Below are positions 15,991-25,238 of a stretch of 47,876 bases of DNA, piece by piece. The translations under genes and the position numbers were made by a program. Within the stretch, counting starts at the first letter, position 1, and each line of letters begins with the position of its first letter. The notes below the pieces were generated by a model. That model did not search any database. It was not told the DNA's origin and worked only from the letters and a program-made list of their open reading frames with translations. The stretch covers positions 78,263 to 126,138 of the forward strand of contig MGBO01000007.1 of the NCBI GenBank assembly GCA_001788295.1, given 5' to 3'. This DNA is from Candidatus Roizmanbacteria bacterium RIFOXYC1_FULL_41_16. GTDB taxonomy: Bacteria > Patescibacteriota > Microgenomatia > UBA1406.

Positions 15991-17235
15991 ATGTTAAGTA
16001 TTGATTTTATTAAGCAAAACCTTGAGGCGGTCAAAGCGGCGGCCAAAAACAAAAACCGGCCTGTTGATTTGGATAAGATTTTAAAATTGGATCAGGCTAA
16101 TCGCCAGTTGCTTACCCAGATAAGCCAGCTCAGGCAGGAACGTAATAATTTGGCTAAGCAAAAAGACGCTCAAAAAAATGCCGAAGTGGGCCGGCGCTTA
16201 AAAACAGAAGTCAAACAGATGGAAGAAAAACAAGCTGAGTTAGGCGCCCAGCTCAAGCAGTTGCTGGCGCAAGTGCCAAATGTGCCTTACAAAGAAGTGC
16301 CGATTGGCAAAGACGAAAAAGATAATCAGGAGATTAAAAAAGTGGGTGAGCCCACTAAGTTTGATTTTCCGGCCCAAAGTCATCTTGATTTGATCAAAAA
16401 ACACGATTTGGCCGATCTTGAGCGAGGCAATAAAATCGCCGGCTTTCGCGGTTATTTTCTCAAAAAAGAACTGGCCTTAATGCATTTTGCTTTACTTTGG
16501 TATGTTTATTTGAAAATGTTTCACAAGGGTTATACCCCAATTATCGCACCGGCCCTGGTTAAGGATTTCCCGTTTTTTGGCGCCGGCCAATTTCCTTGGG
16601 GTAAGCCAGAGGTTTACTATCTGGAAAAAGACGATGTTTACTTATCCGGAACTGCCGAAGTCCCGGTGACCGCTTATTTTTCCAATGAAGTGCTCAGGGA
16701 GGCGGATTTACCCAAAAAGTTTTTTGCTTTTTCACCTTGTTTTCGGCGGGAAATCGGTTCTTATGGCAAAGATACCCAAGGGTTGTATCGGGTCCACGAG
16801 TTTGCCAAAATCGAACAGGTAATGATTGCCCCGGCCAATAATCAGCAGGCCAGGGATTTGCACGAAGAATTGCAGCAAAACGTGGAAGAAATCATCAATG
16901 ATTTGGAGTTGCCCTATCGAGTTTTATTGATGTGTACCGGCGACATGGGTGAGCCGCAGGCCAAAAAATACGATACTGAGGTTTGGATGCCGTCCCGCCA
17001 GGCTTACGGCGAGGTGGCTTCCAATTCAATCATGACTGATTTTCAGGCCAGGCGCCTTAATATCCGCTATCGGGCCAAAGACGGGCAGACTCATTTTTGT
17101 TATACCTTAAATAACACGGCTCTGGCTTCTCCCCGGATTTTAATTGCCATTTTGGAAAACTATCAGCAAAAAGACGGCTCCATTATCATTCCTAAGGTCT
17201 TGCAAAGTTTGACCGGACTGAAAAAAATCACATAA
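15991..17235 (+). CDS. serS: Seryl-tRNA synthetase
   Basis: 414 residues from the ATG at 15991; a TTG at 15961 would add ten residues that overlap the previous gene and match nothing, so it was not chosen. Residues 1-110 form the long coiled-coil tRNA-binding arm (LRQERNNLAKQ). The catalytic core has SGTAEVP, motif 2 FRRE at 251-254 with SYGKDTQGLYRVHEF after it, and motif 3 NNTALASPR with Arg382. It charges tRNA-Ser (and the selenocysteine tRNA where present). It lies between the ksgA-like gene and secA with a 3-nt gap to secA. Confidence 0.95.
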   Translation: MLSIDFIKQNLEAVKAAAKNKNRPVDLDKILKLDQANRQLLTQISQLRQERNNLAKQKDAQKNAEVGRRLKTEVKQMEEKQAELGAQLKQLLAQVPNVPYKEVPIGKDEKDNQEIKKVGEPTKFDFPAQSHLDLIKKHDLADLERGNKIAGFRGYFLKKELALMHFALLWYVYLKMFHKGYTPIIAPALVKDFPFFGAGQFPWGKPEVYYLEKDDVYLSGTAEVPVTAYFSNEVLREADLPKKFFAFSPCFRREIGSYGKDTQGLYRVHEFAKIEQVMIAPANNQQARDLHEELQQNVEEIINDLELPYRVLLMCTGDMGEPQAKKYDTEVWMPSRQAYGEVASNSIMTDFQARRLNIRYRAKDGQTHFCYTLNNTALASPRILIAILENYQQKDGSIIIPKVLQSLTGLKKIT

Positions 17236-17238
17236 ATC

Positions 17239-19929
17239 ATGGTTAATTTTTTTAATCGATTTTTCGACAGTAATGCTTCCGCCATTAAACGCCTTAAAGC
17301 AGTGGTTGACCAAATCAATGCGCAAGAGGAGCGTGCCAAAAAGCTAGAAGATCAGGATTTTCCCAAAGAAACGGCTAAACTCCAAAAACAGCTCAAAAAT
17401 GATCCCAGGCAACTGGATGAGGTTTTGCCATGGGCGTTTGCTCTGGTGCGAGAAGCAGCCCGGCGGGTGTTGGGTGAACGTCATTATGATGTTCAGCTGA
17501 TGGCTGGCGTTATTCTTCATCAAGGCAAAATTGCCGAGCAAAAAACCGGAGAAGGCAAAACCCTGTCGGCCACAGCGCCGTTATATCTCAACGCTCTTTT
17601 GGGCAAGGGCGCTCATTTGGTGACAGTCAACGATTATTTGGCCCGCCGTGACGCCGGCTGGATGGGTATGGTTTTTGATTTTCTGGGATTAACCACCGCG
17701 GCCATGATTTCGGAAAAATCTTATCTTTACGACAAAAACTATTTGGATAAACAGGTCACTGATTGGCGGCTCCAGCACTTGAAAGAGATCACGCGGAAAG
17801 AGGCGTATCAGGCCGATGTCACTTACGGCATCAACAGTGAGTTTGGCTTTGACTATTTGAGAGACAATATGAATATGAGCCGGGCCGAAATGGTGCAACG
17901 GGGTTTTTATTATGCCATTGTGGACGAAGTCGATTCCGTTCTGATCGACGAGGCCCGCACTCCTCATATTATTTCCGCTCCCTATGGTGAAAGTATTGAT
18001 CAGTATTACAAATACGCTCAAGTCGTGTCCCGCTTAATGGCCGAGTCCGACTATACCATTGATGAAAAAATGCGGACAGTGAATTTAACTGAGCACGGCA
18101 TTGAAAAAATTGAGAAAATTTTAGGGGTCAAAAACGTTTACGAATCCGATTACGATTCACTTTTTCATATTGAAGCAGCGCTCAAAGCCCGGACTTTGTT
18201 TAAGCTTAATCGCGATTACATTATCCGCAACAACGAAATTGTTATTGTAGACGAGTTTACCGGCCGGCTGCTTGAGGGACGCCGATTTTCCGAAGGTATC
18301 CATCAGGCGATTGAGGCCAAAGAGAATGTGGCCATCAAACAAGAATCCAAAACTTTGGCGACTGTTTCTTTGCAGAATTATTTCCGGATGTACGACAAGT
18401 TGGCCGGTATGACTGGGACCGCCGCCACTGAAGCTGAGGAGTTTCACAAGATCTATAAGTTGGAAGTAGTGATTGTGCCTACCAATCAGCCGATTGTGCG
18501 GCAGGATCAGCCTGATTTCATTTACAAAACCGTTCGGGGTAAATTTACGGCCATGGTCGAAGAGATAATGGCGGCCAACCGGCAGGGCCGGCCGATTCTG
18601 GTGGGCACAACCGACATTGATAAAAACGAAATGCTTTCAAGTCTGTTAAAGAAAAAAGGGGTCAAGCACGAGATTCTTAACGCCAAAAATCATGAGCGCG
18701 AAGCCGCCATTATCAGCAACGCCGGTCGAAAAAATGCCGTCACCATTGCCACCAATATGGCTGGCCGCGGTGTCGACATTGTTTTGGGTGGTAATCCGCC
18801 CAACCGTTATCAAACTGGCGTGAGTGCGAGCCAGTATCAAAAACAAAAACAGCAGTGGCAAAAAGATCACGACGAAGTGGTCAGGTTGGGTGGTTTATAC
18901 GTGATGGGTACTGAGCGTCACGAAGCCCGGCGAATTGATAATCAGCTTCGTGGCCGAGCCGGCCGTCAGGGAGATCCGGGCCAAACCCGCTTTTTTATTT
19001 CTTTGGAGGATGATATGTTGCGGATTTTCGGCGGTGAGCAAATCGGCAAACTGATGACTTTTTTCAACTTTCCGGAAAATCAGCCGATTGAGCACGCCAT
19101 GGTTTCCAAGGCGATTGAGCAAGCCCAAGTCAAAGTGGAAGGATTCAATTTTGATACCCGCAAGCATTTATTGGAGTTTGACGATGTCTTAAATAAGCAG
19201 CGAGAAATTGTTTACTCTCAGCGGACTCGAATTATGGAAATTGCCGAGGATAAAAACGAATCACTTTCGGATTTTTTGGATAAGCAAATTGAAAAACTGA
19301 TCGAGGCGCAACTGGCGCCTTTGCGAATGACGCCGCAAATCAACAAAGACGAAGCGGTGACTATTTTGGAAAACTATTTTTCCTTAGCCGACAAAGAAAA
19401 AGCGCAGTTGTCCACTCTTACTTATCAGCAATTTGAAACCAGTTTCCGGCAAAATCTGAACCAAATTTTTAAAGACAAGCAAAAACGATTTGGAACTGAG
19501 CTTTTCGACGAGGCGATCAAGATCTTGTATATTTCCACCATTGATCGTTATTTTACCGAGCACCTGACTCATATTGAAAGTTTGCGCGAGGGGATCTCTT
19601 TGCGAGGTTATGCTCAATTGGACCCGCTGAATGAATACAAAAAAGAATCGTTTCAGATTTTCAACAATATGCTAAGCAGTATCCGGAACGACTTTTTCCG
19701 TCGCTTAACCCATTTGGAGATTCAACCCTCCCAGATTAATCAGATTGAGCCTGAAAAAAAAGAGGCGGTCGCCCGCCACGACCAAGTGAGTGCTTTAAAC
19801 AACACCCCGGGGGTGTTACGGACTGTAGAGAAGCCCAAAAGTACCAAAATTGGTCGCAACGATCCCTGCCCTTGCGGCAGCGGTAAAAAGTACAAAAAAT
19901 GTCATCTGCTTATTGACAATAAAATATAG
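17239..19929 (+). CDS. secA: Preprotein translocase ATPase SecA
   Basis: 896 residues, full length. Walker A TGEGKT (103-108), DEVD box (229-232) followed by SVLIDEARTP, helicase motifs including MAGRGVDI and QLRGRAGRQGDPG, then the helical scaffold/wing domain. The C-terminal SEC-C zinc motif has Cys877, Cys879, Cys888 and His889, which binds Zn and contacts SecB or ribosomes in other bacteria. SecA drives export of unfolded proteins through SecYEG; secY is at 36503. The last gene of the greA-secA unit; a promoter for the next gene overlaps its 3' end. Confidence 0.97.
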   Translation: MVNFFNRFFDSNASAIKRLKAVVDQINAQEERAKKLEDQDFPKETAKLQKQLKNDPRQLDEVLPWAFALVREAARRVLGERHYDVQLMAGVILHQGKIAEQKTGEGKTLSATAPLYLNALLGKGAHLVTVNDYLARRDAGWMGMVFDFLGLTTAAMISEKSYLYDKNYLDKQVTDWRLQHLKEITRKEAYQADVTYGINSEFGFDYLRDNMNMSRAEMVQRGFYYAIVDEVDSVLIDEARTPHIISAPYGESIDQYYKYAQVVSRLMAESDYTIDEKMRTVNLTEHGIEKIEKILGVKNVYESDYDSLFHIEAALKARTLFKLNRDYIIRNNEIVIVDEFTGRLLEGRRFSEGIHQAIEAKENVAIKQESKTLATVSLQNYFRMYDKLAGMTGTAATEAEEFHKIYKLEVVIVPTNQPIVRQDQPDFIYKTVRGKFTAMVEEIMAANRQGRPILVGTTDIDKNEMLSSLLKKKGVKHEILNAKNHEREAAIISNAGRKNAVTIATNMAGRGVDIVLGGNPPNRYQTGVSASQYQKQKQQWQKDHDEVVRLGGLYVMGTERHEARRIDNQLRGRAGRQGDPGQTRFFISLEDDMLRIFGGEQIGKLMTFFNFPENQPIEHAMVSKAIEQAQVKVEGFNFDTRKHLLEFDDVLNKQREIVYSQRTRIMEIAEDKNESLSDFLDKQIEKLIEAQLAPLRMTPQINKDEAVTILENYFSLADKEKAQLSTLTYQQFETSFRQNLNQIFKDKQKRFGTELFDEAIKILYISTIDRYFTEHLTHIESLREGISLRGYAQLDPLNEYKKESFQIFNNMLSSIRNDFFRRLTHLEIQPSQINQIEPEKKEAVARHDQVSALNNTPGVLRTVEKPKSTKIGRNDPCPCGSGKKYKKCHLLIDNKI

Positions 19930-19940
19930 TTTGCTACCAT
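19913..19940 (+). promoter_or_regulatory. Promoter of the DsbA-like gene; predicted leaderless start
   Basis: -35 TTGACA (19913-19918), 16-nt spacer, extended -10 TG-C-TACCAT (19932-19940). Six bases separate the -10 from the ATG at 19947, placing transcription start at the ATG. It lies inside the end of secA. Confidence 0.6.
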
Positions 19941-19946
19941 ACAAAA

Positions 19947-20744
19947 ATGGCTGATTATACTCAAAAAATCGACTCCCTGGCCAAAAATATCCAAACTCTC
20001 ACATATTTGACGATTATGTTAATTATTGCGGTTGGCATTCTTTTTGTTAAGGATTATGTCAACGCTCCAGTTAGGCAAGAAGCAGTGAAAGCGGCGGACG
20101 CTCAGCCCGATACTGATACCACCACTCAGGTGACAGCAAAACAAATCAAAGCGCTTTTTACCAAAGACCAGATATATTTTGGCAACAAAAACAGTCAGAA
20201 TCTGATCGTGATGGTCTCTGATCCCAGCTGTCCTTATTGTCAGATTGCCGCTGGCGAAAATCCGGAACTAAACAAGGAAGCCGGCGCTCAGTTTTTACTT
20301 GAACAGGATGGCGGCACTTATATTGCGCCTCTTCCCAAAATGCGTGCTTTGGTAGAAGAGGGCAAAGCGGCCCTGGTTTGGATTTATCAAAACGGTCATA
20401 ACAACGGCGAAATGGCCACTAAGGCTTTGTATTGTGCTTATGAACAAAGTAAGTTTTGGGAGGCTCATGACCTGCTTATGTCCGGCGCTGGCTATGACTT
20501 GATCAACAATGTTGTTCAGAACGATCAAAGTAAAGCCGGTGATTTGGTGTCCTTTTTGGCCGAAGTGGTTAATTCAGACAAATTGCAGGCCTGTTTAGAA
20601 AGCGGCAAATACGACGCCAAAATTACTCAAGACATGGCCTTATCCGCGTCTTTAGGAGTGAGCGGGACGCCGGGCTTTTTTGTCAATACCACCAATTTTG
20701 CCGGTGCCTATAGTTGGGCCGAGATGGAATCTTCAGTAAAATAA
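19947..20744 (+). CDS. Membrane-anchored DsbA/thioredoxin-fold disulfide oxidoreductase
   Basis: 265 residues. An uncleaved N-terminal membrane helix at about 17-36 leaves the rest outside. A thioredoxin fold follows with Cys95-Pro-Tyr-Cys98 (DPSCPYCQ), an inserted helical region in which KALYCAYEQSKFWEAHDLL is typical of DsbA/DSBA-like proteins, and GVSGTPGFFVN, the cis-proline loop. It likely forms or isomerises disulfides in exported proteins, such as the two-cysteine protein at 456-995. It has its own promoter at the end of secA. No DsbB or VKOR partner is in the window. Confidence 0.85.
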   Translation: MADYTQKIDSLAKNIQTLTYLTIMLIIAVGILFVKDYVNAPVRQEAVKAADAQPDTDTTTQVTAKQIKALFTKDQIYFGNKNSQNLIVMVSDPSCPYCQIAAGENPELNKEAGAQFLLEQDGGTYIAPLPKMRALVEEGKAALVWIYQNGHNNGEMATKALYCAYEQSKFWEAHDLLMSGAGYDLINNVVQNDQSKAGDLVSFLAEVVNSDKLQACLESGKYDAKITQDMALSASLGVSGTPGFFVNTTNFAGAYSWAEMESSVK

Positions 20745-20755
20745 ACTGCAATTCT

Positions 20756-20764
20756 TGATAGACT
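20756..20764 (+). promoter_or_regulatory. Extended -10 element before the 20771 gene
   Basis: TG-A-TAGACT with six bases to the ATG at 20771, the same geometry as at 19932-19947 and 25854-25869. No good -35 is visible, as allowed for extended -10 promoters. Confidence 0.4.
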
Positions 20765-20770
20765 TTTTAT

Positions 20771-21196
20771 ATGGGGCAGTTAAATTATTCTCCGCTAAAA
20801 CCTAAGTCAGCCGTGTCGGTTCATGGTAACAAAGAGATGGAGCCAAAACCCAATGAAAAGATCCGGGTTCAGGACCAGAGTGAAGACGAACGCGAGCCGG
20901 TTGAGGAGGTTAAAACCAGTAGTCAGCCATCACCAGTAGAAGTCATTCCCGAATTACCGGAAATAGACAAAGAACTTCTTGATGAAGGAGTAGAAGTTAT
21001 TGATCACGACACCATTTTTGTAGGCAACCGTAAAATCGACTTGCCTTTGCCGTTGGAAAAAATCGATCAGGGTCTTCATAAACCAGTAACGAGTGGTTGG
21101 CGCTGGATTTCGGAATTAACCAGATATATTTTAGCTCGCCTGCACATTGTAATTAGAAAAGTCGGTGATAAGTTTAAGTTGGTTGAACAAGACTGA
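20771..21196 (+). CDS. Small soluble protein of unknown function, acidic N-terminal half
   Basis: 141 residues. Residues ~20-85 are rich in Glu, Asp and Pro (EDEREPVEEV) and probably disordered. The second half (WRWISELTRYILARLHIVI) is amphipathic and could lie on the membrane. I do not recognise the family. It is the first gene of a run of membrane and glycosyltransferase genes; its stop overlaps the next start (TGATG), so it is co-translated with that membrane protein and may work with it. Confidence 0.55.
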   Translation: MGQLNYSPLKPKSAVSVHGNKEMEPKPNEKIRVQDQSEDEREPVEEVKTSSQPSPVEVIPELPEIDKELLDEGVEVIDHDTIFVGNRKIDLPLPLEKIDQGLHKPVTSGWRWISELTRYILARLHIVIRKVGDKFKLVEQD

Positions 21197-21495
21197 TGCT
21201 TTGGTTACTTTTAAATTCCGTGGGTATTGTTAGTTTGTTTTTTCTGGTTCCGCCGACTCATAATTTAATCATCGGTTTGTTTATTATCCTTTTGGGTTTG
21301 GAGTTTGGCTTGCTGTTTAAAGTGATAAAGATAAATCACCCAGTTCTTAAACGTTTGTGGCGATTATATTTGCCGATTGTAATTTCCGTTCTTTTATTTT
21401 TGTGGTGGCAGGATATTTTAAATTTCGTCATACTGAGTTATCTGTTTGTGCTGTTGGTTTTTTTGGAGTTTTTAATGAGGCAACTTAGTATTTGA
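21196..21495 (+). CDS. Small integral membrane protein, unknown function
   Basis: 99 residues, almost wholly hydrophobic, with about four membrane segments (roughly 2-18, 22-42, 52-68 and 73-95) and short basic loops. No recognisable family. Stop-start overlap with both neighbours suggests a complex with the glycosyltransferase that follows. Confidence 0.55.
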   Translation: MLWLLLNSVGIVSLFFLVPPTHNLIIGLFIILLGLEFGLLFKVIKINHPVLKRLWRLYLPIVISVLLFLWWQDILNFVILSYLFVLLVFLEFLMRQLSI

Positions 21496-21524
21496 GTTGG
21501 CAGTTTGATATACTCATTCCAGAT

Positions 21525-22988
21525 ATGAGGCGGTTTTTTGAAATTTTAATCCCATTGTTTACCTGGAGTTTAATCACACTTCCGGTTTGGTTGTCACCCT
21601 TTCATCCGGCCGTAGCCGCTTATTTTATTATCGTTTTTAACGTTTATTTTTTTTATAAATCGCTTAAGACTGTTATTTTGGCAACAGTTTCCTATATCAA
21701 CATTGACAAGTCCAGACAAGTTAATTGGCTTGCCAAAGCCAGAAAGATTGAAAATTTTGATCGCATTAAACACTTTTTTATTATTCCAAACTATAAAGAA
21801 GGTTATGCGAAAGTAAAAAAAACCCTTGAGAATCTGGCCGAACAAAAATATCCGGTCAAAAATATCTATATTGTTTTGGCATTAGAACGGTCTGAGGGGC
21901 AAGAAGCCGTAACGCGTTTTCAACGACTATTCAGAAATTTCCGTCATCGTTTTGGCGGTTTTTATGCCACCTATCATGTGTTAAAGCCGGGTGAGGAAAA
22001 AGGCAAAGCCAGCAACGAAGCTTATGCGGCCAGATTTGTGAGTCAGTGGGTGAAAAAAAGAAAGCTGGATCCCTTAAATATTCTGGTCACCTCATGCGAT
22101 GCGGACGCTCTTATGGATCCTCAATACTGCAGCTATCTGACCACCAATTATTTGCTGGATCAAAACGGTCGCTATCATTTTTATGCCGCGCCGGTTGTTT
22201 TATATAACAATTATTGGGATTTAAACTTTATTATCCGATTGCAAACCACCATTTCTTCTATTTTGAGAATGTCCATGCTTTCGGATCGTCATAGTTTGAT
22301 TCAGATATCAACTTATAGTATGAGTTTGTGGTTGTTAGAGTCGGTTGATTATTGGGACGTTGATATTATTCCCGAAGACTGGCATATTTTTCTTCAGGCC
22401 TTTTTTAAATACGGAATTAAAGTCCGCACCGTTCCGGTTTACCTACTGTGCACTCGTGATGGAGTCCGTGGCAAAAATCTTTGGGATTCTTTTAAGAGCC
22501 GTTATGAGCAGGAAAAACGTTGGGCCTGGGGAGTTTCCGATATTCCGTATGCTTTGGAAAAAATGTTTCAGTCGCCGCAGATTCCGTTTTTGGATAAATT
22601 TTTCCGGCTTTTTGGCATTATTGAAGGTCACATTCTTTGGCCGTCTTCATTTTTCTTGCTCACTCTTGGCGCGAGCATTCCGGCTTTGGTCAATCCTTAT
22701 TTCAAAAGAACAGTCATGGGTTATGTTTTGCCAAAAGTGGCCGGTGGAATTTTAACCTTATCCGTACTTTTTGTTTTGGTGATTGCTTATCTGGACTTTC
22801 AAGCCAAGCATCGCTTTATGAAAAAAGGCGAAATCAAAAAATTCCCTTATTTAGTCATTCAGTGGGTTTTGTTTCCGCTGTTTTCGCCGATTATCTCGGC
22901 TTTTTTGTCTTCTCTTCCGGCTTTGGAATCTCACACTCGTTTACTGTTGGGAAAAAAGCTAAACTATAAAGTAACTCAAAAGATATGA
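21525..22988 (+). CDS. Membrane glycosyltransferase family 2
   Basis: 487 residues from the ATG at 21525; a TTG at 21492 overlapping the previous stop would give 498. Two N-terminal membrane helices lead into a GT2 domain: HFFIIPNYKEGY, the SCDADAL acid motif, PEDWHIF as catalytic base motif, and QEKRW as the QxxRW-type acceptor motif. Three or four C-terminal membrane helices follow. This is the processive-synthase layout, different in detail from the gene at 2455. It is likely to make or extend a surface glycan. The downstream start overlaps its stop by 4 nt. Confidence 0.85.
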   Translation: MRRFFEILIPLFTWSLITLPVWLSPFHPAVAAYFIIVFNVYFFYKSLKTVILATVSYINIDKSRQVNWLAKARKIENFDRIKHFFIIPNYKEGYAKVKKTLENLAEQKYPVKNIYIVLALERSEGQEAVTRFQRLFRNFRHRFGGFYATYHVLKPGEEKGKASNEAYAARFVSQWVKKRKLDPLNILVTSCDADALMDPQYCSYLTTNYLLDQNGRYHFYAAPVVLYNNYWDLNFIIRLQTTISSILRMSMLSDRHSLIQISTYSMSLWLLESVDYWDVDIIPEDWHIFLQAFFKYGIKVRTVPVYLLCTRDGVRGKNLWDSFKSRYEQEKRWAWGVSDIPYALEKMFQSPQIPFLDKFFRLFGIIEGHILWPSSFFLLTLGASIPALVNPYFKRTVMGYVLPKVAGGILTLSVLFVLVIAYLDFQAKHRFMKKGEIKKFPYLVIQWVLFPLFSPIISAFLSSLPALESHTRLLLGKKLNYKVTQKI

Positions 22989-23314
22989 ACGACAATTCCA
23001 CCATCCGATTTTTGGATGACAAACACAAATGGCTAGTACTGACTGTGGTTACTTTTTTACTGGCTTTTTATTGGTTGCCGGAGCAAGTGCCTTTTTTTTA
23101 CTCACAGGCTTTACCAGAGGAAAAGCTAGCCAGCAAATATTACTTATTGGTGATTCCCTTATTTAATTATTTGTTTTTTATCCTTAGTGACACTTGGCTT
23201 AGCAAGCTGGCGCTCAAAAACGATAATATGCTTAATTTGATTCGGTTTTTCCGGATCGGATTGGCTTTTTTTGGTTATTTTCTTTTTTTAAGAATCATAA
23301 TTTTGATTATTTAA
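22985..23314 (+). CDS. Small integral membrane protein, unknown function
   Basis: 109 residues with about three membrane helices (17-33, 50-66, 85-108). WLPEQVPFFYS between the first two resembles the periplasmic loop of small proteins of the DUF1648-like type, but this is only an impression. ATGA overlap with the glycosyltransferase upstream and a 3-nt gap to the GT4 gene downstream place it in the glycan operon. Confidence 0.55.
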   Translation: MNDNSTIRFLDDKHKWLVLTVVTFLLAFYWLPEQVPFFYSQALPEEKLASKYYLLVIPLFNYLFFILSDTWLSKLALKNDNMLNLIRFFRIGLAFFGYFLFLRIIILII

Positions 23315-23317
23315 ACA

Positions 23318-24370
23318 ATGTGGATGTATATTGTCAGCTCGATATTGCTTGCCTTTTTTTTGACTCCGGTGGTGATTAAACTGGCCAGAAAATATGGATT
23401 GGTTACCGATGCCGGTTCCAAAAAACACCCGGCTCACACTCATCAGGGAATTCTGCCAAGGGGCGGAGGATTGCCTATTTTTCTAGCCATTCTGGTGCCG
23501 ATGCTTTTTTTTGTCACCAACAAGATTATTACTTATGTTCTTATTGGTGGAGGTATTGCCGTAATTGTCGGCCTGATCGACGACAAATACGATCTTTCGC
23601 CGTACTTGCGATTTGGCACTAATATTCTGGCCGCGACCGTGGCTGTTTTGGGAGGAATCGGCATTCCTTTTATTACCAATCCCTTTGACACCTTGTTTAG
23701 ACTGGATCAATTCAAAGTCAGTTTCACCTTGTTTGGCAGCGGTTTCGAATTATTGTGGTTGGCAGATTTGGCCGCCATTTTGTGGATTGTCTGGTGCATG
23801 AATATGGTCAATTGGAGCAAGGGCGTCGATGGACAGCTGCCCGGCTATGTCACCATTACGGCCTTTTTTTTGGGCTTATTGTCACTGCGTTTTTCCCGGC
23901 ACGATATTTCCAAGGAGGTGGTGACTTTAATGTGTTTTGTGACGGCCGGGGCTTTTTTGGGTTTTCTGCCCTGGAATTATTATCCCCAGAAGATCTTGCC
24001 CGGTTATGCCGCTGGCAGTTTGGCCGGTTATTTATTGGGGATTTTGTCCATTCTCTCCTGGGGAAAGCTCGGGACAATGCTGTTATTGCTGGCTTTGCCC
24101 TTAACAGACGCTTTGGTTGTCATAACCAGGCGGATTGCCCAGAAAAAATCACCTTTTCGGGGAGACCGTCAGCATTTTCACCACACTTTATTAAATATGG
24201 GTTGGAGCCGCCGGAGGATCGCCGTTTTTTACTGGTTGGTTTCTTTGATTGTTGGGAGTTTGACTTTGTTTATGAACTCGCAAGAAAAAATGTACGCCTT
24301 TATTTTATTAGTGGTAGTCTTATCTGGGATTGTTGTCTGGAGTTATAATTTTGTCAAAAATGGCCACTAA
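23318..24370 (+). CDS. MraY/WecA-family polyprenyl-phosphate sugar-1-phosphate transferase
   Basis: 350 residues with about ten membrane helices. LPRGGGLPI (47-54), Asp88-Asp89 in GLIDDKYD, Asn165 and Asp171 in NMVNWSKGVDG, and His286, His288, His289 in DRQHFHHTLL are the family's conserved cytoplasmic residues. The DRQHFHH form is closer to WecA/TagO than to MraY. The enzyme moves a UDP-HexNAc sugar phosphate onto undecaprenyl phosphate and begins a lipid-linked surface polymer. With the neighbouring GT2 it forms a small surface-glycan locus. Confidence 0.9.
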   Translation: MWMYIVSSILLAFFLTPVVIKLARKYGLVTDAGSKKHPAHTHQGILPRGGGLPIFLAILVPMLFFVTNKIITYVLIGGGIAVIVGLIDDKYDLSPYLRFGTNILAATVAVLGGIGIPFITNPFDTLFRLDQFKVSFTLFGSGFELLWLADLAAILWIVWCMNMVNWSKGVDGQLPGYVTITAFFLGLLSLRFSRHDISKEVVTLMCFVTAGAFLGFLPWNYYPQKILPGYAAGSLAGYLLGILSILSWGKLGTMLLLLALPLTDALVVITRRIAQKKSPFRGDRQHFHHTLLNMGWSRRRIAVFYWLVSLIVGSLTLFMNSQEKMYAFILLVVVLSGIVVWSYNFVKNGH

Positions 24371-25235
24371 ATTAAAAATCATTTTCATTGCTATCCTGGT
24401 GTTTGTGGCGGTTTTTATTATTGGTCAATTTTTTTTGCCAGACAAATACGTAGTCAGGTTGTTTGCCAAAACCGGGACTTTGAGGGTGGAAAGCGTGCCC
24501 AAGACCAGCGTTTTTGTAAACAGCGCTTTTATCGGCCAAACCCCGTTACAATTAAGCTTGAAGACTGATGTTTACACAGTCAAGTTAGTGCCTGAGGCGA
24601 GTGAGGCTAGCCTAATTTCTTGGTCAGGATCAGTGCGGATTTTTGAAAACACCACCACTTATGTCAATCGTGAGTTGGCCTCCAAAGATTTATTGAGCGC
24701 CGGTGAAGTGATTTCTTTGGAAAAAGTCGGCAGTGACAAAGCCCAGATTTGGGTTAGTACCGATCCGAATGGCGTCATCGTTTCGCTGGACGGAGAGGAT
24801 CGGGGAGTCAGTCCGGTGTTTATGGATAATATTAATCAGGGTAGTCATGAATTGGCTGTGCGGGGCGAAAGATTTTTACCAAGAACTATCAAAATCAATA
24901 CGGTTGAAGGTTACAAGCTGACCGCTGATTTCAAGTTGGCAATTGACGAAAACTATAAAAAACCAGCCCCCAATAAAGCCAAAAAGCCCATCAGCAAAAA
25001 ACCGCAGAAATTGATGATTTTGGATACCCCAACTGGCTGGCTCAGGGTTCGGGAAGAGCCCAATCTTAATGCGTCGGAGTCTGCTCAGGTGGCCCCCGGC
25101 GACGAGTTCACTTATTTTGAAGAGCAGAATAACTGGTATCAAATTGAGTATGAAATCGACAAATTGGGTTGGGTCTACGGAGACTATATCGAAATCATTA
25201 ATGAAACAACCCCTACTCCTACCCCAGAAGAATAA
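24360..25235 (+). CDS. Membrane-anchored protein with two PEGA domains and an SH3-like domain
   Basis: 291 residues from the ATG at 24360, which overlaps the previous gene by 11 nt; an upstream start at 24330 is less likely because it would begin before the natural signal-anchor. A membrane helix spans about 5-26. Two PEGA-type beta repeats follow: one with VFVNSAFIGQTPL and one with VIVSLDGEDRGVSPV. After a Lys/Pro linker, a bacterial SH3 domain (GWLRVREEPNL to GWVYGDYIEI) ends the protein. These modules bind cell-wall or surface-layer material. It closes the glycan cluster and likely sits outside the cell. Confidence 0.8.
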   Translation: MATKLKIIFIAILVFVAVFIIGQFFLPDKYVVRLFAKTGTLRVESVPKTSVFVNSAFIGQTPLQLSLKTDVYTVKLVPEASEASLISWSGSVRIFENTTTYVNRELASKDLLSAGEVISLEKVGSDKAQIWVSTDPNGVIVSLDGEDRGVSPVFMDNINQGSHELAVRGERFLPRTIKINTVEGYKLTADFKLAIDENYKKPAPNKAKKPISKKPQKLMILDTPTGWLRVREEPNLNASESAQVAPGDEFTYFEEQNNWYQIEYEIDKLGWVYGDYIEIINETTPTPTPEE

Positions 25236-25238
25236 TTT

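Noticed and set aside
22345-22969. Two open frames of 110-136 codons inside the GT2 gene
   Set aside because: Out-of-frame shadows of a well-supported glycosyltransferase.
23755-24348. 197-codon open frame inside the MraY/WecA-like gene
   Set aside because: It lies in another frame of a gene with all family motifs, and its residues match nothing recognisable.
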